Below are positions 1 through 5,650 of a stretch of DNA of 19,597 bases, piece after piece; the stretch's first letter is position 1, and each line of letters begins with the position of its first letter. The notes under the pieces are model-generated. The model did not search any database. It saw nothing but the letters and a program-made list of their open reading frames with translations, and was not told the DNA's origin. Where the stretch lies: NCBI GenBank assembly GCA_030446525.1, contig JAUJNC010000075.1:1-19597 (forward strand), read 5' to 3'. Position numbers and translations under genes: made by a program. This stretch comes from Armatimonadaceae bacterium. Lineage in GTDB: Bacteria; Armatimonadota; Armatimonadia; Armatimonadales; Armatimonadaceae.

Positions 1-1
1 C

Positions 2-100
2 GCCTTCGTGTTTAGCTTGGGCAAGCAAAGCGGCAGCAGCGCCCCGTTCCAAACGGCGTTCGCGCTGGCAAGCGCCACCTTAAGAAAGAGACTGCCATGA
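2..100 (+). CDS. 3' end of an upstream protein (partial)
   Basis: The frame beginning at base 2 is open from the window edge to a TGA at 98-100 and gives a 32-residue C-terminus ending in TLRKRLP. The TGA overlaps the ATG of the next gene in the sequence ATGA, a common arrangement for translationally coupled genes, which is the main reason to believe this is a real C-terminus. The fragment is too short to assign to a family. Confidence 0.5.
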   Translation, partial: AFVFSLGKQSGSSAPFQTAFALASATLRKRLP

Positions 101-378
101 GCGACACCCGTCAGTTTACGAACGGCCCCGAGCGCAGGCGCGTCCTCGACCAGGCGTTGTCTGCCACCAGCCTTGCGGAGATCGACGCAGCCGTGCGGGC
201 GCTGAAGGCCTGGGTGAAAGATCACCCGGCAGACCGGGGCATCGTGGACGCCTTCGAGCAGCTGGCCATGATGCGCGAGATCGCCGAGCAAGAAGAAGCA
301 CCCGCAGCGCTGGCGGCAACGGCGCCGGCCCAGGAAGCAGCTGCCGGCACCGTCTCTGCCAGCCCGGAAGCCCGGTGA
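97..378 (+). CDS. small helical hypothetical protein, 93 aa
   Basis: I do not recognise a family. The 93-residue product is predicted to be mostly helical and charged: residues 10-65 are Arg/Glu/Ala-rich with the pattern of amphipathic helices, and the last 25 or so residues are Ala/Pro/Glu-rich and probably disordered. There is no signal peptide, membrane segment or Cys/His motif. The ATG overlaps the stop of the preceding frame (ATGA), and a purine-rich AAGAAAGAG lies upstream, so translation is probably coupled to the upstream gene. Codon use is GC-rich like the glycan cluster and unlike the AT-richer island that follows. Function unknown. The start and existence of the gene are fairly secure because of the overlap. 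Confidence 0.6.
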   Translation: MSDTRQFTNGPERRRVLDQALSATSLAEIDAAVRALKAWVKDHPADRGIVDAFEQLAMMREIAEQEEAPAALAATAPAQEAAAGTVSASPEAR

Positions 379-416
379 CGAACGGCGAACCCTGGGCGGC
401 GCGAGGCTAGCGGGTC

Positions 417-434
417 GTAGGGGCGCGCCCCTAC
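417..434. repeat. 18-bp perfect palindrome
   Basis: GTAGGGGCG followed directly by CGCCCCTAC is a perfect inverted repeat with no loop, 38 bases after the stop of the 93-residue gene. It could form a cruciform or a terminator stem, but there is no T-run after it on either strand. Palindromes of this GTAGGGGCG type occur as dispersed intergenic repeats in several high-GC environmental bacteria; that comparison is from general knowledge and was not searched here. Confidence 0.6.
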
Positions 435-486
435 CTGGCATCAGTCCGCCATCGCGCTCCGGTCGGACGCCGGCGCGTCTGTCAGC

Positions 487-848
487 CCCCCTGGTGATGT
501 GGTACGTCTTTTTGTATGCCCGGCCCGGCCAGCGAGTCGTCCTGGACCAGCAGCACCGGGGCGCCTGCCTCCCCAGCAAAGCCGCCACCCCCTTCCCCGG
601 CAGGCAGCTCATCTTTATGGGGGTCACGCCGACTTTCTCGTAGATGACGCGCTCCCCGAGGCCCAGCCCTTTGAGCAACGCATACAGCTTCGAGCGCGGC
701 TGGATCCTTTTGTTGAAGGGGATGTGGTTCGGGAGCTGGAACACGAGCAGGCCGCCCGGCCTCAGGACCCGCACGAACTCGGACAGTAGTCCTTGACCAT
801 CCGCCCGTCCGGCAGGTGCTGAAGCATCATCACGCTGTAGATGAAGTA
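487..848 (-). pseudogene. remnant of a class I SAM-dependent methyltransferase
   Basis: On the minus strand the C-terminal half of a class I methyltransferase can be read only by changing frame three times. From about 848 it reads FIYSVMMLQHLPDG, then RVLRPGGLLVFQLPNHIP (the motif after strand beta-4 and the Gly-rich beta-5 turn), then VLLVQDDSLAGPGIQ and TYHITR, the usual ending of this group. The shifts fall near 791, near 577 at GGGG, and near 510 at AAAAA. The N-terminal half with the SAM-binding GxGxG loop is missing: homology stops at about 848, where the right-end hairpin of the IS200-like element begins, and does not resume beyond the element. This is a truncated, inactive gene. It was probably a sugar or glycan methyltransferase like those in the nearby cluster, but that is inference. 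Confidence 0.7.
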
Positions 849-851
849 AAG

Positions 852-876
852 AACCCGCGCTGCAAGCGGCGGGGCA
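852..876. repeat. right-end hairpin of the IS200-like element
   Basis: AACCCGCGCTGCAAGCGGCG continues with GGGCA. The core GCTG/CGGC pairs around a CAAG loop and is extended by C-G pairs interrupted by mismatches. It starts just past the restored tnpA stop codon and is almost identical to the copy at 1381-1404, in the same orientation, as expected for TnpA recognition hairpins. Confidence 0.6.
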
Positions 877-878
877 TT

Positions 879-1306
879 TTAGAACAGATCGAGTTGGGCA
901 TCATCGGGGGCATCCCGGTGCGCCTGAATGTAACGGCGAATCACATCCGTGGTCACGTCGCCCCCGACCGTGCGGGCAAGTAGCCATCTTCCCAGAACTC
1001 GCCGCCCCCGAGTTGACGCTTGATCTGCGGGTACTCGCGCAAGATCGCCCGCGCGCACAGGCTCTTGAGACGCGTCACCGCTTGCGTGATCGACAGGCTC
1101 GGCGGGAACGAGCAGAAGATATGCACATGATCGATGGCCACTCCCATCTCGTCAATCGTGACCCGATACGCTTCGGCGATCTCCCGGAGCAGGGCGTCCA
1201 TGCGCTCCCGTATCTCACCCTGCAGGATGCGCTTGCGGTACTTGGGTGCCCAGACCAGGTGGTACTGCGTATCGTAGACGGCGTGCGCTGTTCGACGAAA
1301 GCTCAC
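879..1306 (-). pseudogene. tnpA: IS200-like transposase TnpA, frameshifted before the catalytic tyrosine
   Basis: TnpA is the Y1 HUH transposase that cuts and rejoins single-stranded IS200/IS605 DNA. The frame begins at a GTG (1306-1304). It carries the typical N-terminus with the YHLVWAPKYRK block (residues 15-25) and the metal-binding HUH motif His60-Val-His62 within DHVHIF. After GEFWEDGY (about residue 109) the frame as written runs to an early stop at 953, giving 117 residues. Restoring one base near 976-981 (TTG to TTTG) continues it as ARTVGGDVTTDVIRRYIQ, ending at a TAA at 879-881. That gives about 142 residues, the normal family length, with the catalytic Tyr at about position 126. 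The nucleophile is therefore out of frame and the protein as written is dead. A one-base assembly error in a T-run is the alternative. Confidence 0.85.
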
Positions 1307-1380
1307 ACGGCTATTCTACAGCCACTGCGCCACCAAGAGCTTTTCGTTGGTCTTTTGGCGGCGAAAGGCCCGCTCATTCC

Positions 1381-1404
1381 TCCCGCGCCGCAAGCGGCGG
1401 GGCA
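1381..1404. repeat. left-end hairpin of the IS200-like element
   Basis: CCCGCGCCGCAAGCGGCGGG folds into GCCG/CGGC with a CAAG loop plus flanking C-G pairs. It lies about 75 bases upstream of the tnpA start and matches the copy at 852-876 at nearly every base, including the following GGCAT. Position and sequence fit the left-end recognition hairpin. Confidence 0.6.
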
Positions 1405-1510
1405 TCCTGAGCGTTTGTCGTGAAAAGGTGTTCGTCCGTACAGGGGACGAGTTCTTGCTCGCGCAATACAAGTGGGCCTCAATTTTACCCCATAGTCTGA
1501 ATACCGCCAC

Positions 1511-2230
1511 TTATGAACGTGACATGGCTTCGCGAAAAAGATGCCAAGCGGAAACTAACTGCCCTGTACGTAGTTTTAGAGCAGCTAGAGCTCTGTATGC
1601 TTTGTCGTTATTGGGGTCAATAGCTACAGCGGTTTTCCAAGCGGCTTCAGCCGCCCTGAAATTGCGTAAGCGATACTCAGCGAAGCCTAAGAAGTATAGA
1701 TCCTCATACCGATTGGGAAGCTGAGCTGTGGCACGAAGAAAGGCTTCGCGAGCTTCAGAGTCTCTGCGCAAGTGGAGGAGGGATCTGCCCATTGCGGCGG
1801 CCACCCAAGTATTATCTGGGTCTAACTCTGCAGCATTTCGATAATGCTCCAAAGCTTTTTGTTGGTTCTGTTCTATGGCTGCGAGCCAGCCCAAAGCCAT
1901 TTCACGACCAGCACTATCTGAAGAAGTCATACTAGCCCTGTGTAACACGGCGCGCTCAGATTTCTCATCCTTGATCTTTTGATAGATTCCCGCCGCAGCA
2001 AGGTAAGCATTCACATTATTAGGGTCGAGTTGCATGGCTTTGTTGTAAGCAGAAAGAGCAGCATCTGTTTGGCCGAGCTGTTCATAAGTCTGCCCAATCT
2101 GAAAGTGCGGTTCCGCTTGATCAGGAGCCAGACGGCTCGCTTCCTGAAATTGTTGCAGGGCGGCTTCATACTCTCCAGCTTCGTAAAGCTCCCAACCTAG
2201 CGTTAGATATTGTTGCAAGTTACTGCTCAT
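1511..2230 (-). CDS. tetratricopeptide repeat protein, 239 aa
   Basis: The whole 239-residue protein is built of tetratricopeptide repeats, about six units of 34 residues, a fold that makes a helical scaffold for protein-protein contacts. Diagnostic pieces are LGWELYEAGEYEAALQQFQ (from residue 11), then APDQAEPHFQIGQTYEQLG and LDPNNVNAYLAAAGIYQ, ELDPDNTWVAAAMGRSLL and IDPNNDKAYRALAALKL near the C-terminus. There is no signal peptide or membrane segment, so it is probably cytoplasmic. It starts at ATG 2230 with only a weak GGGGA upstream. A TTGACA sits at 2302-2307 but has no good -10 at the right distance. Base composition is clearly less GC-rich than the glycan genes, which suggests acquired DNA. 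TPR proteins serve many systems, so the partner and role cannot be given. Confidence 0.85.
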   Translation of the reverse strand: MSSNLQQYLTLGWELYEAGEYEAALQQFQEASRLAPDQAEPHFQIGQTYEQLGQTDAALSAYNKAMQLDPNNVNAYLAAAGIYQKIKDEKSERAVLHRASMTSSDSAGREMALGWLAAIEQNQQKALEHYRNAAELDPDNTWVAAAMGRSLLHLRRDSEAREAFLRATAQLPNRYEDLYFLGFAEYRLRNFRAAEAAWKTAVAIDPNNDKAYRALAALKLRTGQLVSAWHLFREAMSRS

Positions 2231-2249
2231 AATCTACTATCCCCATATG

Positions 2250-2301
2250 GACGAGCTAACCCCGCACCTCGCCTCTACTTGATGTACGGGGCTTGCTCGT
2301 C
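2250..2301. repeat. long interrupted inverted repeat between the Rhs and TPR genes
   Basis: GACGAGC-TAA-CCCCG at 2250-2264 pairs with CGGGG-CTT-GCTCGTC at 2287-2301. The result is a 7-bp plus 5-bp stem with a symmetric 3x3 internal loop and a 22-base apical loop. It lies in the leader of the TPR gene, ending 19 bases before its start codon region, and downstream of the Rhs stop. No T-run follows on the minus strand, so it is not a standard terminator. A leader structure, an operator or an old transposon end are all possible. Confidence 0.5.
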
Positions 2302-2364
2302 TGTCAAAAATCGGTTAGGATGTTTCGCCACTCCTCAGACGGCCCACGGGTATGGTCATGCTTC

Positions 2365-3363
2365 TCATGCCCGTGGTACCTTCGCACCCTGTAATTCTGG
2401 CAATGTGTACGGTCGCCCCGTTTCAGGATTCAGGAATATGATACCAGGAAACCGCAACCACGTGCCCGGTGGCTTGTTAGGAATGTCTATATTTATCTTA
2501 GGTGGTTTAGCCCCGCCAGTGCCACTTCCAGAGCCAGCGCCACCTCCGGGGCTTGGTGGGCCATATTGGCCGGGAGGTCTTGCAGGGGGGGGTGGAGGCG
2601 GTTTTGGACCCTCTTCGGGATTGCCTGTAAGAACTCCGAGTAGTTTCATGAGTTCCAACAACCATTTTGGCAGCGGTCTGTGTCCATCCGGGTCCACGAA
2701 GTTGACGGGGTCGGCGTCGCAGTAGACGTACGGGTGCTCGGAAAGGAGCGTGTCGCGGCTGGTGAAGCGGCCCACCTGCGGGTCGTAGTAGCGCGCGCCC
2801 ATCAGCATCAGACCGCCGTCGCCGTGCGTGACGTACCCCGAGGTGGCCCCGAACAGGTAGTCCAGGCCGTGGTAGGCGCCCGCGCTGCCGATGATCTGGC
2901 CGAAGCCGTCGTAGCTGATGCCGAAGGTGGCGTTCTGGCCCGCGTCGGTGAGCAGGCGGGTGCTGCCGTGGCCGTCGAAGTGCGCGTACTCGCCGTTCAT
3001 GCGCACCAGGTCGTTGCCGTAGCTGTAGGTGCGCGCCGCCGCCGCGCCGGCCCGCCACACAGCACCCTGGTCGCCGTCGAACTCGGAGACGACCAGCGCG
3101 CCGTTGTGGTTGCGGTGCACGCGCCGGCCCAGCGCGTCGTAGGCGTAGTGCAACGCGTTGCCCCCGCCCTGGACCGAGACCACCTGCCCCTGGGTGCCGT
3201 AGTGGACGCTGTAAGCCGTGCCGTTGATGATGCGGCTGGTCTGCTCGCCGTTGCCGTTGTAGCCGTAGCTGTTGTTGAACCCGCCGCTGGTGCCAAGCAG
3301 CGCGTCGTCACCATCGTAGGTGAAGGTGGTGCTCACGCCGTTGACGTTGCGTGCGGCGCGCAT
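2365..3363 (-). CDS. 5'-truncated Rhs core with C-terminal tip, 332 aa
   Basis: Rhs proteins are large YD-repeat cages that carry a variable toxic C-terminal tip and are exported for contact-dependent competition. This piece has the YD-repeat end (TTFTYDGDD near residue 12, ALHYAYDALGRRVH near 70) and the Rhs-associated core signature GLMLMGARYYDPQVGRF (residues 184-200), followed by TSRDTL, NFVDPDGH at 221-228. Residues 229-332 are the tip, rich in Pro and Gly (a run of six Pro from 255), ending GRPYTLPELQGAKVPRA; I recognise no toxin fold in it. Full Rhs proteins run well over 1,000 residues, so most of the gene is missing. The frame is open back to about 3475 but loses Rhs character before about 3345. 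The assigned ATG is internal and has no clear ribosome site, so expression is doubtful. Just upstream lies a transposase fragment. Confidence 0.75.
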   Translation of the reverse strand: MRAARNVNGVSTTFTYDGDDALLGTSGGFNNSYGYNGNGEQTSRIINGTAYSVHYGTQGQVVSVQGGGNALHYAYDALGRRVHRNHNGALVVSEFDGDQGAVWRAGAAAARTYSYGNDLVRMNGEYAHFDGHGSTRLLTDAGQNATFGISYDGFGQIIGSAGAYHGLDYLFGATSGYVTHGDGGLMLMGARYYDPQVGRFTSRDTLLSEHPYVYCDADPVNFVDPDGHRPLPKWLLELMKLLGVLTGNPEEGPKPPPPPPARPPGQYGPPSPGGGAGSGSGTGGAKPPKINIDIPNKPPGTWLRFPGIIFLNPETGRPYTLPELQGAKVPRA

Positions 3364-3419
3364 CGCGAGCGCGAAGGCGACCTCATCGAGCGTCCCTTCC
3401 TGCCGGTGGGCGGGCGCAA

Positions 3420-3611
3420 TCAGCAGGCCGCCAAGCGGTGGGAGCGCCAGCGAAACCAGGCAGGCATGGCGACGCAGCTAAATCCATAGCCGGCGCAACA
3501 GGGGCATTTCAGCCCGCCCGGGTGCAGATGTTTCTCCAGCCAAAGGAAGCAGGCCTCTTCGTCCAGCAGGTCGCCGATGGGGGAGTCAAGCATACAGCCA
3601 TTGTACACCAA
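3420..3611 (-). pseudogene. N-terminal zinc-ribbon fragment of an IS1595-like transposase
   Basis: The minus strand encodes MLDSPIGDLLDEEACFLWL followed by EKHLHPGGLKCPCC and then loses family character. The D-E-E-A-C...WLE...P-G-G-L-K-C-P-x-C pattern resembles the N-terminal zinc-ribbon of IS1595-family transposases. The second half of the ribbon and the whole catalytic domain are absent, because sequence after the CPCC does not match the family and runs into the Rhs fragment. It is best read as a scar of an insertion or deletion at the Rhs breakpoint. The family assignment rests on about 30 residues and is moderate. Confidence 0.5.
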
Positions 3612-3636
3612 ACGCAGGCCAATTACACATGAGCGA

Positions 3637-4308
3637 CTAACAGAGGCCTAGCAGACGGCATACCTGAAGTCGGACATCATCAGGCAAGATCACGAGCCAC
3701 TCATCCCAAGTTTGACAGTGAATTAGTCGACACATCTGTTCCCATCCAACGATCTTTTCGAGTGTTGCGCCAAGTAGAGAAACACCTTCCGCAAACCCTT
3801 CAGGATATGCAAAGCCTCGTAAGCCAAGTAGAACCCGCCTGCGTTGGGCATTTTTCAAAGCAGAAACATTCAACTGTTTCACCTTCTGCCTATCAACTTG
3901 CAGCCTTAGGTCCGCGTAGTCAGTGTAACCTTGCTCACACAAAAGCTGTCGTGTAGACACCTCAGCCATCATCTCGTCTACCCAAAGAAGCTGCCGCAGT
4001 CCGCGATGATGCTTCGTGACACGGTGATACATCTCATGGGCAAGAGTGGCAAAACACTGCTCGTAGTATTCATACTTCTTGTTGATTACGATGACATACT
4101 CACGGGCGAACATGTCATATCCGATTCCGCTATAAGGACCTCCCTTAATCTTATAAGGCCGCTCAGGGTTCTTAGGAGGACCAAACCATTCAACATAACG
4201 AGCGTACGCCACGTCGGCAAAAGTGTACAGGTCTTCATCATCTGATTCGATAATCTCTAGTTCGTCCAGTTTAGCAACGTTGGCGTGAAGCTTTTCTTTG
4301 AAACGCAA
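3637..4308 (-). CDS. putative zinc metallopeptidase-like protein (HExxH)
   Basis: The protein contains LAHEMYHRVTKHH, a zinc-binding HExxH motif, followed 17-21 residues later by WVDEMMAE, whose glutamates fit the third zinc ligand of gluzincin-type peptidases. Upstream, GIGYDMFAREYVIVINKKY would form the edge strand before the active-site helix. There is no signal peptide or membrane segment. I chose the TTG at 4308-4306 because AAAGGA lies 7 bases before it; an earlier TTG at 4326 has no ribosome site, and an in-frame stop lies just above it at 4333-4335. The product is about 223 residues. The gene is distinctly AT-richer than the flanking glycan cluster, suggesting transfer. It lies downstream of a Hint remnant and upstream of the Rhs piece, so it may be a toxin or an accessory of that system, but no such family was recognised. 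The substrate is unknown. Confidence 0.7.
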   Translation of the reverse strand: MRFKEKLHANVAKLDELEIIESDDEDLYTFADVAYARYVEWFGPPKNPERPYKIKGGPYSGIGYDMFAREYVIVINKKYEYYEQCFATLAHEMYHRVTKHHRGLRQLLWVDEMMAEVSTRQLLCEQGYTDYADLRLQVDRQKVKQLNVSALKNAQRRRVLLGLRGFAYPEGFAEGVSLLGATLEKIVGWEQMCRLIHCQTWDEWLVILPDDVRLQVCRLLGLC

Positions 4309-4366
4309 TTGTTTATCCTTTATCAACGATGATCAAAGCATCGGTTTGTTAGCAACCTACCCAGCA

Positions 4367-4409
4367 CGAAAAGAACAGGGCATCCGGTATTTCCTAGAAC
4401 GCCCTGTTC
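4367..4409 (-). terminator. probable rho-independent terminator after the Hint remnant
   Basis: On the minus strand GAACAGGGC (4409-4401) pairs perfectly with GCCCTGTTC (4381-4373), with a 19-base loop, and is followed by TTTTCG. The 9-bp stem plus short T-run sits 80 bases after the Hint stop codon and about 60 bases before the metallopeptidase start, so the two genes are probably transcribed separately. The long loop and the four-base T-run keep confidence moderate. Confidence 0.5.
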
Positions 4410-4488
4410 AAGCAACCAACCTTGGTGGGCCAATGCTAAAAACTGGCTCGCGCCCTTCAGGTATCACACCTGCCTTTTATGGCTGGGT

Positions 4489-4776
4489 CTAATAGTTATC
4501 CTTCTCGTCAGGACCATTATGCACCCATATGCCTGTTTTGCTCATAAAGTAGGTGTGGAAACCCTCAACGGTAAAGTTATAGACAATGGGTGCCCTCTCC
4601 CAGTGCGTCTCGATCTTGACAATCTTGACTTCCGAGTTGGCACGCGTGATGCTGCTCATCCCAGGCGCCAAGCGCCCTGCTAGCACGAACCTTCGGCCCG
4701 CGATGTAGAACGGATGCTCGCCCGTTGTCTCGACCTTCTCGCCATTAGAGAAGTGTAGCACCAGGGACCCTTTCAC
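4489..4776 (-). pseudogene. C-terminal half of a Hint (intein-like) pretoxin domain
   Basis: Hint domains in polymorphic toxins cleave themselves to release the C-terminal toxin. The 95-residue frame shows the block TGEHPFYIAG (residues 18-27) and the closing block VYNFTVEGFHTYFMSKTGIW followed by VHN (residues 65-87), including the terminal His-Asn pair used in intein-type cleavage. The N-terminal block with the nucleophilic Cys is absent: the frame opens only at an in-frame stop at 4855-4857 and the intervening residues do not look like Hint. After VHN only eight residues follow (GPDEKDNY), so no toxin is attached. The listed GTG start is arbitrary. This is a fragment of a larger Rhs- or other toxin-type gene, probably related to the Rhs piece nearby. 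Confidence 0.7.
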
Positions 4777-4977
4777 TATGCGAGATGAGGTGCTCCGGAG
4801 GTGTTGCGTAGCCGTCCGGCCCTTGCCTCCGCCAAGAGTGATAGGGCCGGACTTTTACGTTTTAGGAACGATGAACGCGCCTCGCTTCAGCGCGACGTTA
4901 TCCATTGTGGCGCTTCGCCCTGCCATGGTTCCTGCCAAAACGCCTGGATTTTTGCCCCGAAGGGGTGAGGAGATAGG

Positions 4978-5124
4978 ATGAACCGGAGCGTGTTGACAAT
5001 CGTTGTCGTGAATGGCACCCTACAAGCGAGCGAACACAATGGAGACACAAAACCGGCCGCGGAGAACGTCGGACTGGCATGCAGGAGGTTCCTTCGATGT
5101 CTGCATCGGAGTTTGGGCAGATAA
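4978..5124 (+). CDS. small ORF of 48 aa with strong ribosome site
   Basis: The sequence GAGGAGATAGG directly before the ATG is a near-consensus ribosome site at good spacing. The product begins MNRSVLTIVVVNGTLQ, a plausible beta-hairpin start, and ends CLHRSLGR. It overlaps the next small ORF, whose own ribosome site lies inside it. The placement before a nucleotidyltransferase gene resembles the small partner gene of many such two-gene systems, but I recognise no antitoxin family. Since the gene it precedes is decayed, this may also be a remnant. Between this ORF and the Hint fragment (4778-4977) I see nothing that looks like a gene. Confidence 0.35.
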   Translation: MNRSVLTIVVVNGTLQASEHNGDTKPAAENVGLACRRFLRCLHRSLGR

Positions 5125-5177
5125 TCGTTTCCCCCACAGCCACATACCAGGAGGTGAGCGCAGTTTTCCGGGTGTGA
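5097..5177 (+). CDS. small ORF of 26 aa upstream of the nucleotidyltransferase
   Basis: AGGAGG lies 8 bases before this ATG, the best ribosome site in the region. The peptide reads MSASEFGQIIVSPTATYQEV plus SAVFRV, then stops 5 bases before the nucleotidyltransferase ATG. The EFGQIIVSPTATYQEV part looks like the N-terminus of a small folded protein, so this may be a longer gene cut short by a frameshift or deletion, in keeping with the decay of the downstream gene. No family recognised. Confidence 0.35.
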   Translation: MSASEFGQIIVSPTATYQEVSAVFRV

Positions 5178-5182
5178 GGGTC

Positions 5183-5650
5183 ATGATGTGGAACGCGCTC
5201 GAGGGCCTGTCTGCGGATCTTGATCAGCGGGGTATCGACTACTGCGTGATCGGCGCCGTCGCGCTGAATCAGCACGGCTACCGGCGCTTTACCGAGGGCA
5301 TTGCATTGCTCTGCTCCTCTCGCGGCAGGGGCTCCAGACGTTCCAGAAAGAGCTGTGGGGAGGGGTTATCGCCCGGCTTTCCCCGGGGCGACCAAGAAGT
5401 TTCGCTCCACCGAGGAGAACGTGCCCATCGAGATCATCACGACGGGGGAGTTCCCGGGCGGCGGAAGACCCAAGCCGGTCCAGTTCCACGACCCGAAAGA
5501 CGACCACGTCCTGATCGACGGCGTGAAAACGATGACGCTGGAGAAGCTCATCGAGCTCAAGCTAGCGTCGGGGATGAGCGCGCCCGACCGGCTCAAAGAC
5601 CTGGCGGATGTGCAGTAGCTTTTCCGCCTGAAGAACCTGGACAACCAGCC
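5183..5650 (+). pseudogene. decayed MNT/AbiEii-like nucleotidyltransferase
   Basis: The family is a small nucleotidyltransferase fold used by toxin-antitoxin systems of the MNT-HEPN and AbiE type and by related orphan proteins. Reading with two frame changes gives DQRGIDYCVIGAVALNQHGY, RRFTEGIALL, then GLQTFQKELW, then GYRPAFPGATKKFRSTEENV and MTLEKLIELKLASGMSAPDR. Shifts fall near 5310 and near 5356 at GGGG. The place where the catalytic Asp-x-Asp should be (TEDIDLL in active members) reads TEGIALL, so both aspartates are gone. A TAG at 5616-5618 follows LADVQ, yet recognisable sequence continues beyond it (RLKNLDNQ) up to the stop codon of the ligase gene on the other strand. Four independent lesions make real decay more likely than sequencing error. 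Confidence 0.7.

Larger units (their letters stand above)
851..1410 (-). mobile_element. IS200/IS605-family insertion sequence (tnpA only), inactive
   Basis: A single TnpA reading frame (879-1306) is flanked by two nearly identical subterminal imperfect hairpins at 852-876 and 1381-1404, as expected for IS200-type elements that move as single strands and have no terminal inverted repeats. There is no TnpB or IscB gene, so this is an IS200-like solo-tnpA element. The right end lies directly against the methyltransferase remnant, whose coding sequence resumes at about 848. The left end beyond 1404 cannot be placed to the base. The frameshift in tnpA means it could move only with help in trans. 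Confidence 0.7.

Noticed and set aside
499..789. Plus-strand frame of 96 codons
   Set aside because: It is antisense to the methyltransferase remnant, which has recognisable motifs; the plus product has none.
852..1404. The two 24-base repeats as a CRISPR or direct-repeat pair
   Set aside because: Only two copies, flanking a transposase and self-complementary; they are IS200-type end hairpins.
2281..2307. TTGACA at 2302-2307 as promoter of the TPR gene
   Set aside because: The -35 is perfect but the only -10-like hexamer, TACATC, is 15 bases away and poor.
2344..2376. CCACGGG/CCCGTGG inverted repeat at the Rhs gene end
   Set aside because: The 7-bp stem with a 19-base loop overlaps the coding end and has no T-run; too weak to call a terminator.
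2680..3489. Plus-strand frame of 269 codons opposite the Rhs core
   Set aside because: The Val/Ala/Gly-rich product mirrors the YD-repeat codons; the minus frame has the Rhs signature.
4993..5021. TTGACA at 4993-4998 as a promoter for the nucleotidyltransferase
   Set aside because: No acceptable -10 at 16-18 bases (CACCCT at 17). The GACAA-TCG-TTGTC palindrome here is short and lies inside the small ORF.
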